Source: Tubulanus polymorphus (taxonomy: Eukaryota; Nemertea; Palaeonemertea; Tubulaniformes; Tubulanidae). Taken from it: DNA of 64,000 bases. The translations under genes were made by a program, and so were the position numbers. Shown one piece after another: positions 11,505 to 61,592 of this stretch. The notes beneath the pieces are model-generated. The model was not told where the DNA came from and made no database searches. It saw only the letters and a program-made list of their open reading frames with translations. The stretch spans positions 15,496,275-15,560,274 of the forward strand of contig NC_134032.1 in the NCBI RefSeq assembly GCF_964204645.1, in the 5' to 3' direction. The number at the start of each line of letters is the position of its first letter. The stretch's first letter is position 1.

Positions 11505-13410
11505 TTCCTTAACACCAAGCTCGCAGCAGTGATGGCCTTGGCGACCGTATCTTGCGCACGGTGAAGGTCAAACCAGAAGGGTAGTGCGTAATGAAAATAA
11601 CATACATGTAACATGCAAAACAGCTATCATTGCAGTTTCTATTTTCCTTGCAAGGCAATTGGTGACTTAGATGATGAGTTTGCTAAATCCCTAAATACTA
11701 TGCTCCCTTTCAATTCCCCTCACAACCACCCTCCCCCGCCCTCCCCTCGAGAGAATTACAATATAAAGTACATATACAACATAAACGAGCATTATCACAA
11801 AAATTTCACGTTAAGATAAATTCCTAGAATGAATTTTCAATGTTTTTAAAACCAATCTGAAAAAATTGACAATAAATAAAAACGTTTTAGCTTTTTTCAC
11901 TTGACAAAATGCCCATCGAATATGTCATTAAAATTCATATTTCTTCTTTAAGACTTAATCTTAAAATCCCCGAAGATTCTTTTTTCACAATCGGTTAAAA
12001 GGTATCGAATACGCGGTAGCGTGGACTGCTGATGCTGTAAAGCTTAAAGCTGATCCGACGATCTGTCCATATTTTATGACTAAATTTCTACTGTTATTTT
12101 CTAAAATTGTCTCATTTTTGAACTTTTACGTTACTACTATTTTTTGGTTAGCACATATCTTAACATAAATTAAACATTTAAATATTTGTCGACATATATA
12201 AGGAGTCTGACAAATAATGTACAGAATCGCGGCGCTCGGGCCAGTGTTGCATAGAGTAAAACAGACGTCAACGACGAGAGGTCAAGGTCATGGAGGGGTT
12301 ATTTCGACCTGGTCATGTGACCAAGGTTAGGGTACGAGGGTTCATCGCACTCATAAATCAAGGCACTCGCTTGCCACGGCAAGTCTTAGCTTGTTTTCAT
12401 TCCAACAACAGGTATTAATCCCATTATAAAATTCACAACTACCCGAGTGACCCCTAGCGATGAACCCACGCATCCTGAATACAAACGCCCTCTACCGGAC
12501 TGTATTGCATAATCATCCCATTTCTATGCAAATACTATATCCCCTATTGCGTATGAATCTGAAGTGCTTATTTAGAAAAAAAAATTTTTTGATGTTCATG
12601 AATCACTTTTAAATAATAACATATTTTACTTGGTTCTATATACAACGAAATTCAATTATACTATTATTATGATGATTGATTATAATTATAATTATAATGA
12701 TTTGAATAAATAAATAAATAAATAAATACAATTGATAAAATGAATGACCAGCGTTTTTGTTTTTTTTTTGAAAGGGCTATAATTAAACCCGATATATTAA
12801 AGCTAACTATGTATTATGTTATTATTATACATTTATGATAATCGTAATGAAGATGATAATAACGATGATAATAAAGGATAAAAAGGATAATTTCAAATCT
12901 TCATTTTAATCTATTGCTTTGTTTTTCATTTGGAAAACTGATTGGACTGGTTCCGGATAGGCCGGGCGCCAGTCAACGTGATGGTAGGACTTCCGGGTAT
13001 CAAATAGTGATTGTCATGGCAACGGTCATGGGGATAAGCAGATTCTATTTTTAGGTTTACAGTTTTGGATTTGAAGAAGTTGCATATGCTTTTTGTCCCG
13101 AGCGTCTCTGCGGGATTCGAACCCAATAGATTGGAGACGCGATTGACCCATATTTCAGGTGCGATCGGGTTCGAATCCCAGAAACGAGGGAGATTTTTTT
13201 TCTATCGAGAAAAGGCACTCGATTCGGAAATAAGCAGAATGGCGTACGTATACGAGCATGCGCACCGGCCGATACAGTTTCTCGGCTTCAAAAATTATGC
13301 ATAGGTAAAAATAACAAATCTATTCATTTTTCTAAAAAATAAGATAGATTCAGCTTGGACCCGTCACCGAATTATGCATAGTTAGTTATATCAATTTCTA
13401 AAGAATAAAA

Positions 13411-13430
13411 GCGCCCCCTACAGCAGCTGG
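13411..13430 (-). promoter_or_regulatory. Second CTCF-like motif, same orientation
   Basis: The - strand reads CCAGCTGCTGTAGGGGGCGC, a weaker match to the CTCF core 1.9 kb from the first, also in the convergent interval. Confidence 0.3.
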
Positions 13431-13588
13431 TATTAAGCCTCCGTCGATTCAATTCCTGAAGATAAACCGGTAGATGTACTCACTATCTGGTACCACTCTA
13501 CCCGGCCATTCTTCGCGTAGTAGACTAATTCGCTACAGAAAGAAATCGTTTCGCGCGCGCGTGCCAAGATACAACAACAGTTATGTTA

Positions 13589-13594
13589 TTTATT
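13589..13594 (-). terminator. Possible poly(A) signal of the RBM24-like gene
   Basis: AATAAA on the - strand about 780 bases after the stop codon, followed by GU-rich TGTTGTTGTATCTTGG. An ATTAAA at 13,851-13,856 is an alternative. Unproven without transcripts. Confidence 0.3.
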
Positions 13595-13910
13595 CTATAA
13601 AGAAAGCTAATTGGGTATTCCCCTTAAATAAGCATTTACTCTACGCGCACACGCACACATATACTCCCTGAACTGATATTGAATGGACGAAATTCATCGA
13701 CTTGCACAGAGGTGATGAGGTAGATACTTCAACCTCCCTAACTCATCCGTCCTCTGATGTTTGCGCTATCTTGCGTGGTGAATAAAAAAAGCTTTGTTGC
13801 CGCGCAAAATGTTACCCCGAAAAGACTTCGCAAAATGGGTACGCCTTAATTTAATCCCTCGGCACTTTCATCACATTCGCGTGGTTAAATACCGGAATAG
13901 TTATAATATT

Positions 13911-13926
13911 GATTATAATAATAATG

Positions 13927-13982
<56 letters not shown>
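13911..13982 (+). repeat. (AAT)n microsatellite
   Basis: ATAATAATAAT run, probably within the 3' UTR of the RBM24-like transcript if the distal poly(A) site is used. Confidence 0.9.
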
Positions 13983-13983
<1 letters not shown>

Positions 13984-14375
13984 GTGGTAATCATAATACG
14001 TGGGTTTCTTAATTATTAATTAACGATTTGTTGAGTAAACCGTTTTCTTTTCCACAAGATTGTCCCCTCCTCTTTCGAGCACTGTCACAAATTTCATTCA
14101 GACGTCCGTTGAAGGTCAAGGTTACATTACTACGCCTCGACCTTGACTCACAGATCACATGTTCTTCTTCTTCATTTACATAAAATGTAGACGCGCGTGT
14201 ATACATAAATTCCTGATTAATCGATAACCGTCGTCATTGTTACAACACATTCATGAAACAAATCGTTTTTTTCAAAACGGTTACTAATGAAGTTACGTTT
14301 TGTCCATTCGTTTGGTTTCACTCGCAGAAGAACGGAAGGAAACCAAAAAGATGATTCACCATCTACTAATACATT

Positions 14376-52658
<38,283 letters not shown>

Positions 52659-52959
52659 TTTTGACGAGATATAGTTTTAATCGTTCTGTTAATTTGTATA
52701 TATATATATAAAAGCGAGAATATAGATTTACTTTTTCTTTTTAATAAATCTGGAATGATACAGCGCGCGCGCTAGTCGGTCTAATATTCCTCGAGTTCGA
52801 TATAATCCCGGTGTAGTAAATAAAACAGCTGAATTTACTCCTGCGATTTTATCCGTTCTATGCTTTGATCGTAGAGTTCCGTTACTTGTTCTCGCAGACG
52901 AGAAGAAAGTCAGTAGTTTGTATAGAACAGTGTGTACGAGTCGGCTTTCAATACTCTAC

Positions 52960-53055
52960 TACTGGTTTATACTATAATCACTCTCTCAAGTAGTTACTCG
53001 CCGTCTGCTCGGCCGAACCGTTCTCTGATTGGTGGAAAGTGTCGATGACGTCAGC
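52960..53055 (-). promoter_or_regulatory. Candidate promoter of the RBM24-like gene
   Basis: On the - strand, in order: palindromic CRE TGACGTCA (53,046-53,053), CCAAT (53,032-53,028) and TATAAA (52,971-52,966). This predicts a start near 52,935-52,945 and a 5' UTR of about 280 bases. The surrounding sequence is GC-richer than the region. Motif-based only; an upstream non-coding exon is possible. Confidence 0.45.
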
Positions 53056-54473
53056 AGTTTGCGCACACCTCTCTGTACAGGTGGACCGGAAGTACGCCGC
53101 ACGTGTAGCTGGAGTGAGTTTCTTTTCATCTCTGGAGCGAGTTGACACACGTTTTGATAATGTAGGCCACGGACGACGTTAAGAGAGCGCGTCTAAGCGA
53201 AGGAGCGGGGAGCATCCAACACGGATCAATGATCAATTCCATTTTCTTTTCCAACTAGTACCAAACTTGAAGATACAAAAAGAGCATTTTTACCGCGATA
53301 TTTCTTTCTGCAACAAACCCAACACACGTAAGATGCCCGAATTGTTAAATTCGACAAACAATAGTTTTATTTCAAATACAGTGAACCTCCGATATACCAC
53401 CCATATTTTTCGGACTATATTCCGGAATACAGTGGAATAAAGATTAGATCCGCCCCTGGTTTACGAGAAGAAAATACATTTAAAGAAATTTCATAATAGG
53501 CGTTTTAAAATGGATTGAAAAAATGATATTTTTTCTTTAATTTAATGACTTTCGCAGAATTCTGGAGTTTTGTTAAATGTCCCACAGTCTTTGATTGCTA
53601 ACTTGGTAAATGATAGTTAATTTCACATCATGATAACACCAGAACACAAATTTGGTAATTCATTTTAATGACAATTTCAACATTTTATATCAAAAAATAG
53701 CTCTACTTCGATTTGATTATTTGTATTATAGATATCTTACAGTCCCATAGCGCTACCTTGAAAAACAAATCGTTTGGCTTCTCCGCACTAAGGGGTTAAA
53801 AATGGGTCAGCCATATACGCTTCCGATTTTGTGTCTCTGACCAGCAGACGGAACTGTCATATTTTACGTATGTCTGGAATTTCTGCCAGTGTGATCCCAA
53901 TCATTCCGGGGAAGTCAATGAAAAGTCACTTTTTACGCGCCATAAACTAAATTATAGACACTGCGATTGTTTCACTAAGTCTCGTAATAATTCGTGAAAC
54001 GACTTGACTTTTTTTCTGAGGGTGCTTAAAACGGTCAACGCCAATCGTCTGCCGACTAGTATACAGGCCCGTACATAGGGGGCTCGATGGTTACAAATTT
54101 TTAAAAAAAATTTTCTAAAACTCTGATTTTTTGCGTTTCAACTATGAACCATTTTTAAGAATTATAATAGTTCGTCACTTCTCGAAAATGAAGGGTGTCC
54201 TAGTCGAGAACCAGAAAAAAAAATCGTAAAAACAAATTAATCAATATAGTAATTATCTATTATGTAATTTTCTATTATGATTATTGCGGCTTTGACCATG
54301 GACTCAAAATCGTTTAGAGTATGTGTTAGTTTGACTGATGTGTCCGGTCGTGATGATGGCGGAGATCAACATGTTAATTAGTACTAATTGTCCCCTGTAA
54401 TTAATTACAGACACGACTAAGATGAGTTGAGTAGTGCTCAATATAATACAGGTTTATTGTAGCCATTTCTATA

Positions 54474-54497
54474 ATATAATATAATATAATATAATTT
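54474..54497 (-). repeat. (ATATT)n run, possible retroposon tail
   Basis: ATAATATAATATAAT followed by TTCTTTATTTCGTGCC. The - strand reads GGCACGAAATAAAGAA then the repeat, the form seen at LINE/SINE 3' ends. Confidence 0.4.
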
Positions 54498-54600
54498 CTT
54501 TATTTCGTGCCGAATCAATGAAAAAAATACGATATTTACATACAGATATTAGAAAAGTAATATTATTCAGTGTTTGTATCAACATATAGCAATACCAGTA

Positions 54601-54862
54601 CAGGGTCCGATCTAAGGAATGAAATCCACTTTCCCGAGGGACAAGCATATCTGAAATTTCACTCGCCCCCTCCAAAAGCTACTTGCCCTACACAGGCAGT
54701 CCGATTGGTGGCACAATTTATTCACCTTTGTATCGAGTGGGAAAAAAGCTTTCTGTCATAAAATTGCACTAGCCCGGGGGACTAATGATAATGAAAACCT
54801 ACTTGCCCTGATGAGAATATACTTGTCCCGGGCGATCGGACAAGTGTTTAGATCGGACCCTG
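54601..54862. mobile_element. hAT-like MITE, copy 2 (inverted relative to copy 1)
   Basis: Ends CAGGGTCCGATCTAAGG and TTAGATCGGACCCTG. Interior blocks CCCGAGGGACAAGCATATCT, CTTGCCCTACACAGGCAGTC and CGGACAAGTGTTTAGATC match 20,163-20,420 in reverse. Confidence 0.8.
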
Positions 54863-57113
54863 CAATATGTGACATTTTTAATACATACTTAACATGTGCA
54901 AAAATAAACAGCTAAAACAGCCCTGCTTGATTAGGGGGCGATCCTTGATTCTTATAGTTTGTTGATCTCTGAATTAGGAGTTTAATTAACACTGCAACCA
55001 TTTCCATGGTATATGCAGCAAATAAACAGAAAACATGTATGCATTATTTACAAAACAATTGAAACTTTTCCTGATAAGATATTAGAAAATAAAAAGATTT
55101 ATAAAAACGATGTTTTTTATCCAGACAGCGTATTTCACTGGTCGCGTATTCAGGTATGTGTTAAAAGAATTAAGAGAATTATCCCCAAAAAAATCGATTT
55201 AACACAAAAAGAAATAGATCTAGACAAGATAATCTTTACTTTTTTTGATTGTTTGATTGCGGGTTCGCGATACTTTTAGCGAGTTTCTGTTTCTTAACGC
55301 GATTGTTATGAAATACGTCGTTACACAAGTTTTAAGATATTTAAAGGATTAAGATTTCCAGGGTTCGACCCGGCTATATCTTACATATGTATATATATAA
55401 GTCGTCTTATTATCATTCAAAGATTAAGTCCCGGATCGTTAAAATTGTCGTTCGAGTTCTTTTGAAAGAAGATTAATCATAAATTGTATGTGATTATATG
55501 CGCGGATTGAATAACGGGGATTTGAAAAGCGATTACGGCTTGAAGCCCGTTTATAACGTGTCCGAGCGCAAAACACTGACAAAACAATATCCTGCTGACC
55601 TCTGAAGTCCGTACGTACGTCTAACGGACCCCGGTTTTATATAGTCATGAACTCAGTTCATGCGCTGTCTTATATCTTAATGACTGGCGTCAAGTGATAT
55701 AGAACAAAACTGGTCAGAACCGAAATTAGTTTAGCCTAGTTTTAAGTTGTTAGATAGAACCAAAATTAGTTTAGCCTGGTTTTTGGTTGTTAGATAGAAC
55801 CAAAATTAGTTTAATGGCGAGTGTGTTTTAGAAGCCGCTAAACCAAAAAAGTGAGTTTAGAACTATTTCATAAAACGGAAGTCTGGATCCAAATTCCAAA
55901 TCGGAGTTTGTTTTTCTGACTCTGGGGAAATCGGTATTTACAAATCTGGTATTTAACATTTAACACTGGATGGTATAAATTGTATCGGGGGACAGCTTGG
56001 GTAAGGCAGGGAGGGGGTCCTACTCCTACTCGTGTGCTAAATGTTTGTAACAGTGTATAACAGTCTGGCGAGTTCACACGCGAAAAACAACTGACAACTC
56101 ACATAATTACTACGTCATCGAAATCTGTCGTGTGCCAAACACAAAACAACAGCAGACGACGTCATAGACTATTCCCATAATACCTCTGGTTTGGAGGTTG
56201 TTGCTATGATACGGCGTTGTTGTACGATTCGAATTTCGCTCAACAATATAAAGCGTATCCATAGCAACACACCCCTCTATCCACTAAAAAGGGGTATCAT
56301 TGGGAAGTTTTTGGGGGTATTTTACGATTTGCTCTTTTTCTATTTCACCGGGATATTATATCAATCATGAAAGTTTGTTTTATTTTTCCCTCAACGAAAT
56401 CTAATTTGAATTTCGTGTATGGAAAACTAAAAACTGGTTTGTAGAGATCGTTTATCCTCGGAGTATGATACAAAGATACAAATCGATGTTACATGAACCT
56501 CCTTAATATAGGAGAATAGAAAAAACAACTCGAAAAGCGTTTTTACTTTTTTGTCTTAACAACACAGCACCTGCGCGATCGTGTTTCCTTAAAGTACATT
56601 GGAGTGGAAAGATTATGCATTCAACATATCCAGAAATCAGACACTGAGAGACATATCACACAAATAAAATAAAAACCGCATCCACAGTTTTACAGTTTGC
56701 GCCGAGCCGAATTAAATTCATCTTAAATATGAGTTAAATCTCAGTCCACGCGTTTCCTGGTTGTTGAAATTCTCGTGGAATTTGTGTTTTTTTCATACAA
56801 AGCGCGGATGTTATGAGGTGTCTATATTGTTTAATATATCATTACACGGTTGAGGGGTCTACCCGTTCAGACGAAAGGGCGCCCGACTGAGACAAAAACT
56901 AATCTTATCAAACAAACAGAATACTCGTTAGTATCTACAAAAATTAATATTTAAACAAAGTTTTGCGGCAAAAAAACGCTTTACAATATATCAGATGGTG
57001 TTATATTACTATGACGTCACGCTCAGTCGCGGGGCAACATTCACGCAGACGTCTGGACCCTCTGTTGTAGACTTGTATTACTTAACCCCGGGACTAACTC
57101 AATTGACTCAATT

Positions 57114-57156
57114 AACTTTGACCAAGCAGCCAATTATTGGCTGCTTGGTCAAAGTT
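57114..57156. repeat. Perfect 20-bp-arm hairpin
   Basis: AACTTTGACCAAGCAGCCAA, a TTA loop, then the exact reverse complement. Confidence 0.9.
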
Positions 57157-58909
57157 GTTACGTCACGTTAAATACATTCATTCTATAGAACTGCATAGAT
57201 AAATAGATCCCATCCCCTCACCCAGTCCCAGAAGTGGTTTTATCCACCAGTGCCCCCCGTTGATGTCCATCCACCCAGACTCGAGCATTTAAATTATGTG
57301 ATACATCATAATATATAAGGGTCTTGGTGAAACTGGGTGTAACTTGGCTTTGGTTCATTCGAAAATTCAGACAAATCGTTTCTTAGTTTGTTTTTTTTTT
57401 TAAAGACCCGATCGACTCAAGTCAGAGATGATACAGAGAGAAAGAAAGAAAGGAAAGAGTCTGACACGGTGTAAACATAACAAATATACATCTCGACTTT
57501 GACGTCAGAGCGCGTGCGCGCGGTTTGAGATAAAAATCAATCCATCAAAAAATTCAACTAACTATTTATTAAACGCTCGTGCGTCGATCATCGTTTTCGA
57601 AGGGGGTGAAATATTTGAAGAATTTTTCTCGAATTCGCGCCGCAAATCACGTAAACATCGTCGAGTTCGTACAGAGATTGTTGTTGAATTTGTTTCCCAT
57701 AGCCTATACGCGCGTGTTGCTACGTAGCAAACATCACAACACTGCTGGCCGTTTTTTATTTTCTTACTAATCACCTTTTCAAACTAACCGTCGAGAATAT
57801 ATACTTTTGCGAAAATATTGATTCCACAAATTTGATTTTGTTCTGTTGGGATCATGATGACAAATTCAAATCATTCTTTATCAGAAAAAAATGAAAACAA
57901 ATTCTAACCATTAGCTAGAGAACTATATCCCTCCATTGATATTTGACGAGATTTGTTTGTCAGCGAAATTTGGGTTTAACTTTTAGACCCGAGGTAGACC
58001 CCAAACATTAAGAAGAAGAAGATTACTGTTCAATCAATGTTTAATGTTATCTGGAACCTTGTTCGGGCCGGCGCACTCTGTTTTTCACGATGGGCGCGTC
58101 CGAGTCAAAGACAAAAACAGTTGAGGTCAACAAGCGTTCATGCGAGACCGCCAAAAGACCAAACGACGGTCAGATCCGTCCACTGATCTCAATAACAACT
58201 TAGTCTTTTGTTCAAAATTAAAAATACGTCACGGTTTTGCCTTTAGCAGCGTCAGATCGTAATTACAATAATGTTAACGGTTATATATGTATTTCAAACG
58301 GCGACGAGTCCAGACACCGGCGGCATATCATTTCAAATTTCACGGAGTTTTAACTTTTGACTATCCAACGCACGTAGCCCACAAATAATGTACTAAAAAT
58401 GTCAAAATGCCCCTGGACACTACCGGTGTGGACAGCGTGAAATAAAACCCGTTAATTAAAGACATAATGTATGATTATTGGGAATGAAGCTTGACCAAGA
58501 GTCTCTTGGGGGTCTGTCGGAATATATACGGGAACTACAAAAAAAAAACTATTGCAATAGGGCAGTTCCTAGTTACCATGGCGCCATTTTGAGGCGGTTC
58601 CGCAGGTCCCGCATTATTGGACAGATCTTAACATTTCTTACATTAAAACCTCTAGCGCGATTAATTGTCATCCATCCCTCTTTTCTTTTGGCACAAAATC
58701 TAAACTTATGAATCGTTAGAAAGGTGTCAATTTCTATTTTCTGATGGGTGTTTATTTTTGTCGGCTGCAACAATCGAACACAAGGCATTAAGAAGTTTTA
58801 TGCTCAACTCAACTCAAGGTGCGCCGCCTGCTTTTGAGGTCGAGAGGGGCTTTCAGTGAAAATTTGAACAATCGTTACCTTGGGCCGATTTTGCTCGATA
58901 AATTTGATT

Positions 58910-59117
58910 GACGCTGGGCCCAGTACCATTTAACGAAGTACCCAAACTAAACCCCCAGAAACTCCTGGGGCCAGTTGCTAAAAATTTGATTAGAGTTAAC
59001 CAGTGGATAGTTTGACGCTGGGCCCAGTACCATTTAACGAAGTACCCAAACTAAACCCCCAGAAACTCCTGGGGCCAGTTGCTAAAACTTGATTAGAGTT
59101 AACCAGTGGATAGTTGA
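58910..59117 (+). repeat. 104-bp tandem duplication
   Basis: GACGCTGGGCCCAGTACCAT through GGGGCCAGTTGCTAAAA to GTTAACCAGTGGATAG occurs twice, nearly identical. A GTTAACCAGTGGATA remnant also lies at 4,622. Confidence 0.9.
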
Positions 59118-60181
59118 CATTGTGACAATTAGAAGTTCATTGTTACTATGGTATGGTACTTCTGGGGGCAGAATACACGAAGTAAAAACAAAATCATCCA
59201 ACACCGTTTTGATATCCTCATTACTGAGACGCAAAGCTGGGGCTAGACTTCCTCACGGCACGTGAGATTCTCATCTCAAGGTTACGGTGCGTCCTTGAAG
59301 CGCCGAAAGAAATCATTTGGCCTGATCTTAACTTTTGACTCCTGAACAGTTGAATGTTTTCACTGTGTGCACGATACAAAATATCAGATCGCAATATCAT
59401 CAATCATGCCGCGATAGCAGACTGTTATCGATGACGTCATTACAAATCTTAACCGTCAAAATCAATTCGAATTTCGAAATTCAACGGCCTTCACTGTTGT
59501 TGTTGCTTATCGATCGTTAGCATCGATCGCGGGAAACGGCAGAACATATTTTTCATCTGTTCGGAACCGTTTCCTAGTCGTCATTTTATTAATGAGTTGT
59601 TGTGGATATCTCGGTGTTAAAACAGATAACTCATCGTAGATTTCTCTCTGAAGAAGAAAGTTTGATGAATGGTGAACTGTAGAGATTTGTAGGTTAATAA
59701 TTACCCGTTTATATGGGATACTCTGGAGCTCTTAACTTTGCTTCGGTCAAATTCTTTTTTTCATATACGTATAGGCCTAGTAAGAAGTCTTTAAGATGAT
59801 GTTTGGTTCTATATGAGTCTTGGAGGTATAGCTCTGTGAAAACTGGAATAGCTGATACAGTATAATAACATGAACCTTGCTCAGAGGCATGTTAACTTGA
59901 AAAAAGTTTATTTCTTCTTTTTTTGTATTTGTAAATGTCAGCCATTTTCAATAATACAGACTTTGAAGCTGTTTTTGTAAAGACTGTGAACTGAAGGAGA
60001 ACCTTCCAGCCGTTTGCTGAAGAATACCGCGACCCGGGAGTATGGTCGTCTCAGGCTGTGACCGGTTGCGCATTATGAAATGTGGTTGAATAAACTACAC
60101 TAGCTCAAGGTATACAGTATTCCTGAAGATTACTATTAGGATGAATACGTTGAATAAACTACACTAGCTCGAGGAATACAG

Positions 60182-60225
60182 TATTCCTGAAGATGACTAT
60201 TAGGATATAGTCGAAACGTTGAATA
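60182..60225 (+). ncRNA. Hammerhead ribozyme 1 of 3 (intact core)
   Basis: CTGAAGA at 60,187-60,193; stem II arms flank TAGGAT; GAAA at 60,213-60,216; predicted cleavage after T60,220. Confidence 0.72.
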
Positions 60226-60250
60226 AACTACACTAGCTCAAGGAATACAG

Positions 60251-60294
60251 TATTCCTGAAGATGACTATTAGGATATAGTCGAAACGTTGAATA
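60251..60294 (+). ncRNA. Hammerhead ribozyme 2 of 3 (intact core)
   Basis: Identical core to the first, 69 bases downstream; GAAA at 60,282-60,285, predicted cleavage after T60,289. Confidence 0.72.
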
Positions 60295-60319
60295 AACTAC
60301 ACTAGCTCGAGGAATACAG

Positions 60320-60363
60320 TATTCCTGAAGATGACTATTAGGATATAGTCGAAACGTTGAATA
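60320..60363 (+). ncRNA. Hammerhead ribozyme 3 of 3 (intact core)
   Basis: Identical core, 69 bases after the second; GAAA at 60,351-60,354, predicted cleavage after T60,358. Confidence 0.72.
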
Positions 60364-60974
60364 AACTACACTAGCTCGAGGAATACAGTATTCCTGAAGA
60401 TGACTATTAGGATGAATACGTTGAATAAACTACACTAGTTCAAGGAAACATTTCAGACTCTTTTCATGTTAAGTTTGCGTGCAGGGATTTTATATTATGT
60501 TTACAAAACGGACTCAGAAAGTGTTTCATGAATGGTTATAATTGTTAATGGCTCTCAGATTGCAGAAGGGTAACTAGTTACATCAGTCCAACGTGATGAG
60601 TTGAAGGGTCTTGGTTACACTTGACCTTTGAAAAAGTTCCTGCGGTGCCGGGGGTCACCTGTTTCAAACTGAAAATGCCAATTCATTTCATCCGTTAATA
60701 GCCTTCCCATTAACGCTAATTGAGTTAATTACTTTAACATCAGTCGTTGGTTCGTGAATTTGCGTATTATATACCTTGAGATAAACCACTTAAAATTCCA
60801 GGGGTCAATGGTCGCTTCGGCTATCCACAAATTAAGAGTTAATTCGGAAGCCTATAACTACCTGCCACCTTCAATCGGAACTGGACTTGAAACGTGGCCT
60901 CCTGCATCAGGGGCCTGCGAAATATAGTTTTGAGCTCAGTTCGAAATTGGGACGTATTAACTCTTAAAGTGATC

Positions 60975-61245
60975 TTGCGCCGTTTTAAGACTGATCTTGA
61001 TTTGTAAGATTGGCTTTACAGCTTATGGTCTAAGACTGGTCTTAAGTTGTTAGATTGGCTATAGAACCAAGATGAGTTTACACTGGTCTTAAGTTGTTAG
61101 TTTGGTTATAGAACTAAAACGAGTTTAGACTGGTCTTAAGTTGTTAGATTGGTTATAGAACTAAAATGAGTTTAGACTGGTCTTAAGTTGTTAGATTGGT
61201 TATAGAACTAAAATGAGCCTAGACTGGTTTTAAGTTATTGACTGT
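60975..61245 (-). repeat. 47-bp satellite array (reverse), ~5 copies
   Basis: TGGTCTTAAGTTGTTAGATT and GGTTATAGAACTAAAATGAG units. A terminus-like AGGGGCCTGCGAAATATAG lies at 60,909. Confidence 0.92.
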
Positions 61246-61510
61246 GGGGGTTATGAGTTAGTGTAATCTGTAGTACGATCGGGTCGCCTGGCCAAACGGT
61301 TCGAACCGCTCAGGACGATGTTGGAACGTAACAGTTTAGAGAATTTCGCCCCGAGTCCGTCACATTATCGAGACTCACGCTTCGCAATCACAACCATTTG
61401 TACTTAAACTAACGCTTAGACTAGAAATCTGGATAATTCTATTCAAGGCGTTACGATCCTCTGTCGGTGTTGGTCAATCAAATTAGCCGTCACAACAGAC
61501 TGGATATATC

Positions 61511-61583
61511 GGTTTCGTAGTGTAGTGGTTATCACGTCCGCTTTACACGCGGAAGGCCGCGGGTTCGAGCCCCGCCGAAACCT
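61511..61583 (+). tRNA. tRNA-Val (anticodon UAC)
   Basis: The acceptor stem GGTTTCG/CGAAACC is perfect. A box TAGTGTAGTGG and B box GGTTCGAGCCC are canonical. The anticodon loop CTTTACACG gives TAC. The body matches animal tRNA-Val closely (GTGTAGTGGTTATCACGT). A TTTT terminator follows within 10 bases (61,589 on). There is no intron, and CCA is not encoded. The base after the acceptor stem is T, whereas most eukaryotic tRNA-Val have A. Confidence 0.95.
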
Positions 61584-61588
61584 AGTTA

Positions 61589-61592
61589 TTTT
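61589..61592 (+). terminator. Pol III terminator of tRNA-Val
   Basis: TTTT run just downstream of the tRNA 3' end. Confidence 0.6.

Larger units (their letters stand above)
6600..14375. other. Interval between convergent TM9SF1 and RBM24-like genes
   Basis: No further exon recognised. Contents: 3' UTR of TM9SF1, 44-bp, 50-bp and 76-bp arrays, a pogo-like MITE, AT-rich stretches (10,400-10,620; 11,000-11,290; 12,600-12,870), CTCF-like motifs at 11,484 and 13,411, an (AAT)n run, and 3' UTR of the RBM24-like gene. Short open frames here have no recognisable similarity. Confidence 0.5.
60088..60442 (+). repeat. 69-bp tandem array of hammerhead-ribozyme units
   Basis: Units of 69 bp. Three (cores 60,182-60,225, 60,251-60,294, 60,320-60,363) contain every hammerhead element: TATTC, CTGAAGA, stem II GACTAT/ATAGTC with loop TAGGAT, GAAA, palindromic ACGT and a GTT cleavage triplet, then GAATA, which pairs with TATTC to form helix I. 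The outer units carry the same deletion (GGATGAATACG) removing half of stem II and the GAAA. Self-cleavage after GTT would give 69-nt RNAs. Family resemblance is to Penelope-like retroelement hammerheads. Confidence 0.85.

Noticed and set aside
13716-13750. let-7-like seed TGAGGTAG with a short local stem
   Set aside because: Beyond the seed the mature sequence does not match and the stem is only about 10 bp.
60182-60363. CRISPR-like array
   Set aside because: Regular repeats but no unique spacers, and the genome is eukaryotic; the units are contiguous hammerhead monomers.
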